Assembly: GCF_030913705.1 (NCBI RefSeq)
Contig: NZ_CP133190.1
Span: 2,108,001-2,172,000 of the forward strand
Direction: 5' to 3'
Length of the DNA stretch: 64,000 nucleotides
Source of the DNA: Anaerocolumna sp. MB42-C2
Lineage (GTDB): Bacteria; Bacillota; Clostridia; Lachnospirales; Lachnospiraceae
In this document: in pieces, positions 27,391-35,964 of the stretch
How positions within the stretch are numbered: the first letter of the stretch is position 1
Layout: every line of letters begins with the position of its first letter
Translations under genes and position numbers: made by a program
The notes under the pieces: model-generated
What the model was told of the DNA's origin: nothing
The model's database searches: none
What the model saw: the letters and a program-made list of their open reading frames with translations, nothing else

Positions 27391-27438
27391 AAGGAGCTGT
27401 TGCAAACTCGATAAATTCATTATTTTGCAACAGCCCCA
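27391..27438. repeat. Dispersed palindrome GCTGTTGCAAA (second copy)
   Basis: GGAGCTGTTGCAAA (27393-27406) pairs with TTTTGCAACAGCCCC (27423-27437) around a 16-base loop. It matches the stem at 10320-10392. A lone half, TTTGCAACAGTCCC, lies at 27654-27667. Confidence 0.7.
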
Positions 27439-27510
27439 ACCTCTAATAGTTGCCTTTGCTTCCCATGGTTATAGCTGTTTTAAAATATCCTTACGATAAT
27501 CCGTTTAATC

Positions 27511-27630
27511 TAATATAGGGGCAATATCTCTTGTCCTTTATACATTTAATAAGCAGATACGGCTTTTCATTCTTGCCATAATCCGCTTACTAAAGTATAA
27601 ATGTCCGTGAAATATTACCCCTATATATAC
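27511..27630. repeat. Long imperfect inverted repeat, MITE-like
   Basis: ATATAGGGGCAATAT (from 27513) and ATATTACCCCTATAT (to 27626) are outer arms. Homology between arms continues inward through CATTTAATAAGC and GCTTACTAAAG, about 45 bases per arm with roughly one mismatch in four. It encodes nothing and lies between the CgeB-like gene and remnants. It could be a small non-autonomous mobile element or a large RNA hairpin. The rest of 27260-27751 shows only the palindromes listed here. Confidence 0.5.
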
Positions 27631-27751
27631 TCCTGTAATTCGATATTAAAATATTTGCAACAGTCCCAATATAATTTTTTGCAACCTGTTTAAGCGGAAA
27701 TGTTACTTTTGATTCTTAATTAAGCGGGCGGCATCTTCTTCGTTGGAGCAA

Positions 27752-28110
27752 TCAACCGTTCACTACATTCTGCAGATGTCCGTCCATAAATGCCCTTAAA
27801 TTTTCAACCGCCACATCCATAAGCCTTTGCCAGGATTCTTTTGGTGCCCACGCAATATGTAGCGTTATAATCATATTTTTTGCACAAAGCAGTGGATTAT
27901 CTGCACTGATTGGTTCTTCCGAAGCCACATCTGCCGCTGCTCCCGCTACCTTTCCGTCATTTAAGGCATCCGCCAAATCCTGTTCCTTAATAAGCGGGCC
28001 TCTGGAGGTATTAATAATCATAACACCTCTTTTCATCCAGTCTATGGTATCCTTATTAATAATTCCCTGCGTATTTGGAAACAGTGGACAATGCAGACAG
28101 CATATAGGAT
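27752..28110 (-). pseudogene. C-terminal remnant of a D-2-hydroxyacid dehydrogenase
   Basis: The frame encodes LHCPLFPNTQGIINKDTIDW, MKRGVMIINTSRGPLI and an NPLLCAKNMIITLHIAWAP segment. These are the NAD-binding and catalytic C-terminal signatures of D-2-hydroxyacid dehydrogenases. Homology begins abruptly at LHCP, about two thirds into a normal protein of this family, and runs on from a sugar-phosphate isomerase remnant. It lacks the N-terminal catalytic domain and most of the nucleotide fold, so it cannot be a working enzyme. Confidence 0.7.
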
Positions 28111-28470
28111 TCTGAAACTTGAAAAAATCCCTCTTCCTTTAAAATATGAAAGAAATCAACCAGCTGCTCCACGTCATTTGCACTGTCGGGGAAGCCAAAT
28201 CTCGGATGTTGATCCCCATAAGCTTCATAACCTTTTTGACGACAGCATTTCCGATATGAAAGTGTGTTATGTATGGGCGTAAGATTTGAACAACGAATTT
28301 ACTTGTCTCATAAGTAGTTGGGAAATGTGACAGGTCAACCATCAAGCCAAAATTATTATTAGTCATCCGTATATCCGCGGCAAATCTGGCGGCATAGGGC
28401 GCCGGCCCGATTAACGAGACTTTTTCCATATCATAATCAAAGACTTCCAGCTCTACCATCATATTTTTAC
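28100..28470 (-). pseudogene. Frameshifted remnant of a sugar phosphate isomerase/epimerase
   Basis: One frame encodes VELEVFDYDMEKVSLIGPAP and FGLMVDLSHFPTTYETSKFV, then HFHIGNAVVKK. The neighbouring frame continues with GYEAYGDQHPRFGFPDSAND and VEQLVDFFHILKEEGFF. Together they match the C-terminal half of TIM-barrel sugar phosphate isomerases/epimerases. The frames join if one A is added to the AAAAA run on the - strand near 28240. The N-terminus is absent, and the frame then runs into a dehydrogenase remnant. Both pieces are relics of a former sugar-acid or polyol pathway. Confidence 0.7.
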
Positions 28471-28774
28471 TTTTTGCAGGTTCTTTTCTTAAATAATACA
28501 GCTATAAAAACCAATATAACCAATCTATATTTTCAATTGTACCATTGTATTTTAGTACAAGCAATCGGTTTTCCTTGTTGTAATAAATTATATTTGCATT
28601 TCGTCAATATTTTTTATTGTATGTTATTATTTTTCAGCATTTTTTTACATACAACATTTTCTTGTTATAGACTCCCGAACATTTTGAACAATAATATTGT
28701 AAATAATCTCGAATCGTAGTAGTATTTGTATACAATTATTTATATATTTAATCAAAATAAGGAGTGAAGTATAA
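28471..28774. promoter_or_regulatory. Upstream region of the first sulfatase-linked two-component operon
   Basis: This AT-rich stretch precedes the sensor kinase gene. TTGTATGT and ACATACAA (about 28617-28655) form an inverted repeat, and TTTACA with TATAGA 16 bases later is a weak promoter candidate. The palindrome TTGTATACAA lies near 28728. GGAGTGAAG precedes the start codon. Confidence 0.35.
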
Positions 28775-30535
28775 ATGCTTAACAGAAAATTGCTAAAATT
28801 AAATTATAATTCAATCCAGTTTAAATTTCTTTTCATCTGCCTGGTTATTGCTTTTTGCACTATACTCATTTCTCTTTTCACTTCTTTCTATGCAGAAATA
28901 AATACAATTAAAAATACCGCTGCTAATTATATGAAACAATATTTGTCATATGCAGACAACGGCCTTGGTGAAATGATCAATGATGCTAAAAAAACCAGCC
29001 TGTCTATAGCAATTGAACATGAAATTGTGTATCCGACCTTACTGGACCCCTCTTCCGAAGCTTCTTACGACTGGTACCAGAAAAAGAAAAAAGTAGAGAG
29101 TTATCTATCCGGATTGAAAACCAATAAAGATTATATTAAATCCATCGCCATCGTTACGAAAAATCAGCAGATATACCAGACCGGATATGACTTTTTATTA
29201 AAAAAAGATTTAAATAAAAAGTGGTTAACAGATGCCATGAAACAGGATAAACTGCAAATTATCTATAATCCAGACGGCAAACCTGATATTTTGCTCTGCC
29301 GTCCGATTCAGTACTCAAAGCAGGCGAAAGCCTTGTGTATTATTGAAATGAATTATGAATATCTAATAAGTGTATATAACACAGAACCTTTGGAGACCGT
29401 AAAGGTATTTATATATACCCCCGATCAGAATCTGTTCTTAAGTAATATTGAAGATACAGAAAATAAAACGGATAGGGAAGCCATCAGGGCACTTGCCGGA
29501 GGGGAGAATACTTCCGGATTCATTAAACTCGACGGAGAAAAACAGTTTTTTATCCGTTATACTTCCGATATCAGCTCTTTGACTACCGTAAGTCTCGTGC
29601 CTTATCGTATTCTGATTAAAGATGCGGTAAATTTAAAATCTAAGTTTATAATCATTGGTATATTAGCTGTTTTTCTGGCTTTGATCGCTTCGTTAATCCT
29701 GTCCTCTAAAATATGCCAAAACCTGCAGATTCTGACGAAAAGCATGGAGGATATCAAAGGGGGCAATCTGGATGTCCGTGCCCGGATCGGATCTCAGGAT
29801 GAAATCGGCAAACTGGCGGATACCTTTAATAATATGATGCTCCGGATAAAAGTTCTTATGGAAGAAGTGAAAGCAAAAGAAAAATTAAAACGTGAAGCTG
29901 AACAAAGTGTTCTGGCTGCCCAGATTCAGCCCCATTTTATATACAATACCTTAAACACCATACAGTATATGGCTCATATGAATCATGAAATGCAAATTGA
30001 AAATGTTACCAATGCATTAGCGGAGCTTCTTCGCAGCGTTCTCGGCAACCGGGATGAATTCATTACGTTATGGGAAGAGCGGGAATACATAGAAAACTAT
30101 ATCACAATTGAACGGTTTAAATACCAGAACAACTTTTCCCTGATATGGGATGTGGATGAAACTCTGTGGTCTTTCTCTATTCCAAAGCTGCTTCTGCAGC
30201 CAATTGTAGAAAACGCTTTAATTCATGGTATTGCTGATATAGCAGATGGGGGTGTAATAAACATAAAGATATATAAAAACGGCAATGAAATCATATTTAA
30301 AATTACGGATAACGGTAAAGGTATGCAAACTGAAATTATAGAGAAACTTTTAAATGAGACCCAAAAAGAGGATGGTAACCGGTTCCGCCGGGTTGGTATT
30401 GCTAACGTATTAGATCGGATCAATTTGATTTATGGTAAACAATATGGAGGCACCATATACAGTTATCCTGATATGTTTACCTGCGTGGAACTGCACATTC
30501 CTTATCTTAACCTTAGGAGGAAGGAGGATTCATGA
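28775..30535 (+). CDS. YesM-type sensor histidine kinase
   Basis: The 586-residue protein has a membrane helix at about residues 18-40, an extracellular sensor region, a second helix near 288-308, a HAMP linker, the His_kinase motif AAQIQPHFIYNTLNTIQ with the phospho-accepting His, and a C-terminal ATPase domain (LLQPIVENALIHGI; ITDNGKGM). It pairs with the response regulator at 30532, whose start overlaps its stop by 4 bases (ATGA). It probably senses an extracellular glycan signal and controls the importer and sulfatase genes downstream. Confidence 0.92.
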   Translation: MLNRKLLKLNYNSIQFKFLFICLVIAFCTILISLFTSFYAEINTIKNTAANYMKQYLSYADNGLGEMINDAKKTSLSIAIEHEIVYPTLLDPSSEASYDWYQKKKKVESYLSGLKTNKDYIKSIAIVTKNQQIYQTGYDFLLKKDLNKKWLTDAMKQDKLQIIYNPDGKPDILLCRPIQYSKQAKALCIIEMNYEYLISVYNTEPLETVKVFIYTPDQNLFLSNIEDTENKTDREAIRALAGGENTSGFIKLDGEKQFFIRYTSDISSLTTVSLVPYRILIKDAVNLKSKFIIIGILAVFLALIASLILSSKICQNLQILTKSMEDIKGGNLDVRARIGSQDEIGKLADTFNNMMLRIKVLMEEVKAKEKLKREAEQSVLAAQIQPHFIYNTLNTIQYMAHMNHEMQIENVTNALAELLRSVLGNRDEFITLWEEREYIENYITIERFKYQNNFSLIWDVDETLWSFSIPKLLLQPIVENALIHGIADIADGGVINIKIYKNGNEIIFKITDNGKGMQTEIIEKLLNETQKEDGNRFRRVGIANVLDRINLIYGKQYGGTIYSYPDMFTCVELHIPYLNLRRKEDS

Positions 30536-32016
30536 GTTTAAATATACTTCTTGTAGATGATGATACGGTTTTCAGAGAATATGTAAAGGAAATGCCTATC
30601 TGGGAGAAAAGTGAATTTGTATTAAAGGGAGAAGTTAAAAATGCCAGGGAAGCTTTGGCATTTTTATTACGGCATACTGTTGATATTGTTCTTTTGGATG
30701 TATCAATGCCGGAAATAAACGGAGTAGAACTTTCCTCCGTCATTGCCGATAAATATCCGGCAGTTGCCATGGTCGCAATCAGCAGTTATGACGACTATGA
30801 TTTTGTACGTGAAATATTAAAAAATGGGGCTTGTGATTATATATTAAAGCACAGACTTACGCCGGATTTATTGTCGGCAATTTTAGACAGCATCCGCACA
30901 CGGTTAAAAAATACTTCTTCCTGGGATGCAAAAAAGAAACTCAGACAAAAAACAGACTTCTGGTTAGAAAATGGCGGAAGCAGCCCATTTTTTCAGAATA
31001 ACTGCAGAAAAGCCGTCACAATTGCTGAGTTTTCCCAGATGGACTCTTTTACGGAAAGCATAAAAGATGCTTTTATTGAAGGAATTCTGCGGATTTTCGA
31101 AGCTAATTCCGATGATGAAACAGATGTGCTGGCCCTATTTCGGCCGCCCAACCGCTTTATTGTCATAACCTGCTTTTATTCTGCTATTTCGGAAGCTTTT
31201 ATACAAAAAAAGACAGATTACAATAATCTGTTATGCAGTAACAATATAAATCGCATTTACCATTTGTCTTTTAAGGTACATAATTGTCCGCTGTTGCTTA
31301 GTGATAATGCCATTCGCTCCTATATAAATCACCGGATAAAAGAGGACACCTCTAAAAAACAGGATAATACCCTTGCTTTATCTTTAACAATAAACCAGCA
31401 GAAAAAGCTCTTTTCAGCCATTGAATCAAGAAACAATAATGCCGCTGCACTTTTAATACAGGAAATTTTTGAAAAGATACCGCCCTCCAATTACGGTCTG
31501 CAGATGATGGTTACAAAAGAGCTTTTGGACCTGATTGATAAGGTATCCGTTGAATACCGGCTATCTCTGGATTTTTTACCGAAAGGGAACCGGTTATTTG
31601 AATATACAAAAGCCAAAAACCCCGGGGAGTTGGGGAATATTATTTCCGGCTTGTATACCCAGGTTTTTCGTGAAATTACCAGTAACGAAAAGGACCATAA
31701 AAAATATTCGGAAGCAGTTAAAATGGCAATGAATTACCTGCAGCAAAATTACTGTGACCCTATCGGCTTAGATAAAACCGCAAAGGCAGTAGGGCTTAAC
31801 AGTTCCTATTTAAGCCGTGTATTTCACAAAGAGACTGGGGTCACGGTTGTCGATTATCTGAATCAAATCCGGATAGAAGCTGTGAAAGGGTTTCTTGAGA
31901 CCAATATGCCCTTAAAAGAAATTGCTAGTCGCTGTGGCTTTCAAAATTATACTTACTTTTTGAAAACATTTAAAAAATATACCGGTAAAACGCCGAAAGA
32001 ATATCTGTCAATGTAA
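30532..32016 (+). CDS. YesN-type response regulator with AraC DNA-binding domain
   Basis: The 494-residue protein has a receiver domain at residues 1-120 with phospho-acceptor Asp56 in LLLDVSMP, a long middle region, and a C-terminal AraC domain (LDKTAKAVGLNSSYLSRVFH; LKEIASRCGFQNYTYFLKTF). It overlaps the kinase gene and should activate the binding protein, permease and sulfatase genes that follow on the same strand. Confidence 0.92.
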   Translation: MSLNILLVDDDTVFREYVKEMPIWEKSEFVLKGEVKNAREALAFLLRHTVDIVLLDVSMPEINGVELSSVIADKYPAVAMVAISSYDDYDFVREILKNGACDYILKHRLTPDLLSAILDSIRTRLKNTSSWDAKKKLRQKTDFWLENGGSSPFFQNNCRKAVTIAEFSQMDSFTESIKDAFIEGILRIFEANSDDETDVLALFRPPNRFIVITCFYSAISEAFIQKKTDYNNLLCSNNINRIYHLSFKVHNCPLLLSDNAIRSYINHRIKEDTSKKQDNTLALSLTINQQKKLFSAIESRNNNAAALLIQEIFEKIPPSNYGLQMMVTKELLDLIDKVSVEYRLSLDFLPKGNRLFEYTKAKNPGELGNIISGLYTQVFREITSNEKDHKKYSEAVKMAMNYLQQNYCDPIGLDKTAKAVGLNSSYLSRVFHKETGVTVVDYLNQIRIEAVKGFLETNMPLKEIASRCGFQNYTYFLKTFKKYTGKTPKEYLSM

Positions 32017-32130
32017 AATTTAAAAAGTAAAAAATGTGCATAAACAGGTAAAAAAATATAAGTAATTTAGCAATTCTATACCAAATTCCTATTATATACT
32101 GAATGTATCAAATAAACAGGAGGTATTTTA

Positions 32131-33762
32131 ATGAAACGAAAAAGATTATTAGCAGTACTATTTATATTTGTTTTATGCATCAGCTCTTTGGGTGCTTGCG
32201 GTAAATCTGCTCCAAAAAGCGGTAATAACAATGGAGCCGACACTTCAAAAGGGGAGAACACTTCTACGGGGGCAGAGACGGCAGAAACTCCGTCAAATCT
32301 GAATGAAACAGGTTTTCCGATTGTAAAAGATCCGATTACTCTTACGGTATTTGGCTCCAGAGACCAGAACCAGGCGAATTGGGATGAGGTTCTCGTTCTT
32401 AAAAAATATAAGGAAATGTCCAATATTAACATGGATTATCAGGAAGTACCGGCAGACGGTTTTGATGAAAGGAAACAGCTTTTATTTGCTTCCAATGAAC
32501 TACCTGATATCTTGTTAAGATGCGCTTTCACACCAACAGAGATTGCATCTTATGGTGTAGCCAGTAAACAGCTGATGCCTCTTGATGATTTAATTGAAAA
32601 ATACGCACCTAATTTAAGTGAAATTTATGCCAAAAATCCACTTCTTAAACAAGCTGTTACGGCTCCCGACGGACACATGTATACTATACCGGGGATTGAT
32701 TTAAGTGCCACCGGCCGTATGGACTTTAAACAGTGGATAAACCAGACATGGCTGAAAGCCGTTGGTAAAGAAGTTCCGACTACGTTAGACGAATTTAAGG
32801 ATGTATTAATGGCTTTTCGTGATGAAGACCCCAACGGAAACGGTGAAAATGATGAAATTCCTTTAGGAATCCGCGAGCCAAGTTCCATCTACCAATTAGG
32901 CAGTGCTTTCGGACTTCAGTATCAGATGCGTGATACCTATAACGTAGATGAAAACGGTAAAATACATAACTGGCTTTGTGATGATGCTTTTAAAGAATAC
33001 CTCATGTATCTGCATGATTTATATTCAGAAAAACTGTTATGGCAGGATTACTATAAAAACGACCGTTCTCTTTGGAGAAGTAATTTATCCAATGCACTTT
33101 TCGGTGCTTTCTATATGCCATATTCCGACGTCTTTTTAAATGTGGAAGATCAGTTTATCGGATATGATCCTTTAATTGGGCCTAATGGAGAGCAGATGTG
33201 GGGAGATGCCACTACCGGCGTTGACATAGGTACGTTTGCTCTCAGTAATACCTGCAAAGATCCGGAAGCCGCAATCAGATGGGTCGATTATTTCTTCTCT
33301 GAAGAAGGTTCTTTGTTCTTCAGCTTTGGGGTTGAAGGTAAAACCTATCATAAAGATGATAATGGCCAGCCTAAATTTAATGATGATATTCTGAATGCCA
33401 AAGAAGGATTTATGACAGCTTTAGGTAAAATCAACCTGATCCCTGGAAAAGGGGTTCCGGTTCTTACCACGGATGTGACCGACGGAACAGTTGCCAGTGC
33501 CAAAACAAAAGAAGTTGCAGCCAACCTGGAAAAATTTTTACCTAAAAAAGTATATGCGAAACCTTCCGTAAGTACAGACGATATGGATCGCGTAAATTCC
33601 ATTGAGCAAGACCTTTTCGCATACCGCGATGAGGCTGTAACCAAATTTATTCTTGGTGAATGGGGATTTGATAAATGGGATGAATACTGTTCTACCATAG
33701 ATCAGATCGGTATCAAGGACTTGGAAACGATTTATCAAAATGCGTTGGATAATCTGAATTAA
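32131..33762 (+). CDS. Lipoprotein sugar-binding protein, Lpl-type
   Basis: The 543-residue lipoprotein has Cys23 in LGAC, a Lys/Asn/Ser-rich linker, and the large extracellular binding fold of LplA-type proteins (ITLTVFGSRDQNQANWDEVL; DEDPNGNGENDEIPLGIRE). AGGAGG precedes the ATG. It presumably captures a sulfated or otherwise modified oligosaccharide for the permeases at 33907-35734, given the sulfatase gene at the end of the operon. Confidence 0.9.
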   Translation: MKRKRLLAVLFIFVLCISSLGACGKSAPKSGNNNGADTSKGENTSTGAETAETPSNLNETGFPIVKDPITLTVFGSRDQNQANWDEVLVLKKYKEMSNINMDYQEVPADGFDERKQLLFASNELPDILLRCAFTPTEIASYGVASKQLMPLDDLIEKYAPNLSEIYAKNPLLKQAVTAPDGHMYTIPGIDLSATGRMDFKQWINQTWLKAVGKEVPTTLDEFKDVLMAFRDEDPNGNGENDEIPLGIREPSSIYQLGSAFGLQYQMRDTYNVDENGKIHNWLCDDAFKEYLMYLHDLYSEKLLWQDYYKNDRSLWRSNLSNALFGAFYMPYSDVFLNVEDQFIGYDPLIGPNGEQMWGDATTGVDIGTFALSNTCKDPEAAIRWVDYFFSEEGSLFFSFGVEGKTYHKDDNGQPKFNDDILNAKEGFMTALGKINLIPGKGVPVLTTDVTDGTVASAKTKEVAANLEKFLPKKVYAKPSVSTDDMDRVNSIEQDLFAYRDEAVTKFILGEWGFDKWDEYCSTIDQIGIKDLETIYQNALDNLN

Positions 33763-33785
33763 ATTACTAAACAAACCACACAAAA

Positions 33786-33883
33786 GAAGCCGTCAGTGCG
33801 GATAAAAAAGAATTTGCTTTTGTAAATTCCCGCGCTGACGCGCTGTCACTTTAGTGATAAATTTTCCTGACATTGACGGCTTC
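33786..33883 (+). repeat. Structured 98-base element before permease gene, with GCGCTGACG core (copy 2)
   Basis: GAAGCCGTCAGTG (33786-33798) pairs with CATTGACGGCTTC (33871-33883). Inside are GCGC...GCGC and TCACT/AGTGA short stems. The segment GCGCTGACGCGCTGTCACTT resembles the element at 21869-21904. It lies between the binding-protein stop and the permease ribosome site (AAGGAGG, 33891-33897), where it may lower permease expression by partial termination. Confidence 0.6.
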
Positions 33884-33906
33884 AAAAAATAAGGAGGATC
33901 ATCTTT

Positions 33907-34830
33907 ATGCATGCTAAAAAAAAATCTTCAAACTTCATAAAATCCCTGCATAAAAATGCAGGATTATATATTTTGTTTTTCATTCCTTTAGCATGGTATA
34001 TACTGTTTCAATATGTACCGATTTACGGTTTACAGATCGCTTTCCGCCGGTTTAATCCATCCCTTGGAATCTCCGGAAGTGAATGGGTAGGGTTAACTTA
34101 TTTTAAGCAATTTTTCACTTCCTATTATTTTAAGGATGTGGTATGGAATACCATTTCCTTAAGTTTATTTACGATGTTGATTGGTTTTCCCGTACCGATT
34201 TTTCTGGCTTTGTTAATCAATGAAATCAGGAATCGCCGTTTTCAGAAAGTAATTCAGAATATTACATATATTCCAAACTTTTTATCCGTAGTTGTTATTG
34301 TCAGTATGCTGAATCTGTTTTCTGATCCGTCTTATGGATTATTTAATACGGTGCGGGAATTTTTCGGATTACCGGCAATCGATTTAATAGCAAAACCCGA
34401 ATATTTCCAGCCAATGTATGTTTTCTCCAATGTGTGGCAGTTTATGGGATTTAATTCGGTCATTTATATTGCCGCTCTCACTTCCATAGATCCCTGCCTG
34501 TATGAAGCAGCGTCCATTGACGGAGCTTCCCGGCTTCAGAAAATAATCCGGATATCCCTTCCCTGCATAAAAACCACAATTCTTATTATGCTTATTATGC
34601 GTATCGGCAATTTAATGTCCGTGGGATTTGAAAAAGTGTTACTGATGCAGAATCCTGTTAATACAACAGCCAGTGAGATTATTTCTACCTTTATTTATAA
34701 GAATGGTATTAAAAAAGGGCAATTCAGCTACAGTGCGGCGGTAGGCATATTTAACTCATTAATAAATTTTTTATTGTTAGTAAGTGCTAATTTTATCAGT
34801 AAAAAAGCATCGAAAACAAGTCTTTGGTAA
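33907..34830 (+). CDS. ABC transporter permease, LplB-type
   Basis: The 307-residue permease has six membrane segments and the EAA-loop motif EAASIDGASRLQKIIRISLP. It is a close structural match in size and order to the permease at 6419-7390. AAGGAGGATC precedes the ATG. It forms the importer channel with the next gene. Confidence 0.9.
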   Translation: MHAKKKSSNFIKSLHKNAGLYILFFIPLAWYILFQYVPIYGLQIAFRRFNPSLGISGSEWVGLTYFKQFFTSYYFKDVVWNTISLSLFTMLIGFPVPIFLALLINEIRNRRFQKVIQNITYIPNFLSVVVIVSMLNLFSDPSYGLFNTVREFFGLPAIDLIAKPEYFQPMYVFSNVWQFMGFNSVIYIAALTSIDPCLYEAASIDGASRLQKIIRISLPCIKTTILIMLIMRIGNLMSVGFEKVLLMQNPVNTTASEIISTFIYKNGIKKGQFSYSAAVGIFNSLINFLLLVSANFISKKASKTSLW

Positions 34831-34840
34831 GGAGGATTAT

Positions 34841-35734
34841 ATGAAATCAAGAATCATCAGGAAATCAAAAGGTGAGTTTATATTCGATATTTGCATAAAT
34901 CTAATTGGTCTGCTCGTCATTATTATCGTTCTGGTACCTTTGATTTTTGTTGTTTCGGCCTCCTTTTCCGATCCGGATCTGGTGTTAAAAGGAAAGGTTT
35001 TCTTATTTCCAAAAGGAATTACCTTAGAGCCTTATAAAATGGTATTTCAAAATAAAGACATCTGGCAGGGTTACCGCAATACTATTTTTTATACAATTAC
35101 AGGAACAAGTATCAGCGTTATTCTGACCGTTCTGGCAGCATATCCACTGTCGCGGAAAGAAATGGCCGGCCGCAAGTATTTTATGTTAATAATTCTATTC
35201 ACTATGTATTTTAACGGCGGTTTAATTCCTACCTATTTGCTGGTCCGTAATCTGGGATTGTACGATAGAGTGTGGGCGCTTCTGATCCCTTCCGCAATCT
35301 CTACCTTTAATCTAATAGTGGCCAAAACCTTTTTTGAAAGCAATATTCCGGATGAAATGTATGAATCCGCCAAGTTAGACGGATGCGGTAATATACGTAT
35401 GCTAATGAGTGTTGTGCTTCCGCTTTCTAAAGCAATCATTGCCATACTGGTGCTTTACTATGCAGTTGATCAATGGAACTCTTACTTTAATGCTTTAATT
35501 TACTTAAACAATGAAAAGCTATATCCCCTTCAAATCATCTTAAGGAACATACTGCTTTTAGGGCAGACCGAACAACTTGGCACCAATGCCGTTGGTATGG
35601 GAGAAAAAATAAAAATGGCGGAAGGCATTAAATATTCAGTAATTATTATTTCCAGTGTCCCCATTTTAATGGTATATCCCTTCGTCCAAAAATATTTTGT
35701 AAAAGGGGTAATGATTGGTTCCATTAAAGGATAA
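34841..35734 (+). CDS. ABC transporter permease, YtcP/LplC-type
   Basis: The 297-residue permease has the EAA motif ESAKLDGCGNIRMLMSVVLP and the C-terminus KGVMIGSIKG. I chose the ATG at 34841, directly after AAGGAGGATT. An earlier in-frame ATG at 34784 lies inside the preceding gene without a ribosome site. Start and preceding stop are 10 bases apart, so translation is probably coupled. Confidence 0.9.
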   Translation: MKSRIIRKSKGEFIFDICINLIGLLVIIIVLVPLIFVVSASFSDPDLVLKGKVFLFPKGITLEPYKMVFQNKDIWQGYRNTIFYTITGTSISVILTVLAAYPLSRKEMAGRKYFMLIILFTMYFNGGLIPTYLLVRNLGLYDRVWALLIPSAISTFNLIVAKTFFESNIPDEMYESAKLDGCGNIRMLMSVVLPLSKAIIAILVLYYAVDQWNSYFNALIYLNNEKLYPLQIILRNILLLGQTEQLGTNAVGMGEKIKMAEGIKYSVIIISSVPILMVYPFVQKYFVKGVMIGSIKG

Positions 35735-35738
35735 TGGG

Positions 35739-35850
35739 TCGGCCATGTGCAAAAGAGTGCCTTTTCCTCGCTGCACTCAGATAGCCTAAGTAAAATTCTA
35801 TATAGAAAAAACAAATATTGAGTCAGAATTTTCTAATGACATAAAGAATA
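35739..35850. repeat. Hairpin-rich region after the permease gene
   Basis: GAGTGC and GCACTC (about 35755-35779) can pair, and AAAATTCT and AGAATTTT (about 35792-35834) form a second stem. No gene is present. These may be terminators or repeat remnants before the sulfatase leader. Confidence 0.35.
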
Positions 35851-35895
35851 TCATTTAAAACAGTTTATGGAAGTTATCAGAAGTAAGAAATGTAA

Positions 35896-35964
35896 GAAAG
35901 GAGTAGGGACTGCCATAAAATAGCTTATTAAAACAATTTTACAGCAGCCCTGGATAGAAAAATT
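35896..35964 (+). promoter_or_regulatory. Sulfatase leader: hairpin between Shine-Dalgarno site and ATG
   Basis: AGAAAGGAG (35896-35904) is a strong ribosome site but lies about 60 bases before the ATG. Between them AGGGACTGCCATAAAA and TTTTACAGCAGCCCT (35905-35951) form a stem with two mismatches, leaving 13 bases to the ATG. This resembles the leaders at 8395-8468 and 23809-23896 in arrangement, but no interleaved helix or second hairpin was found. Confidence 0.5.
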
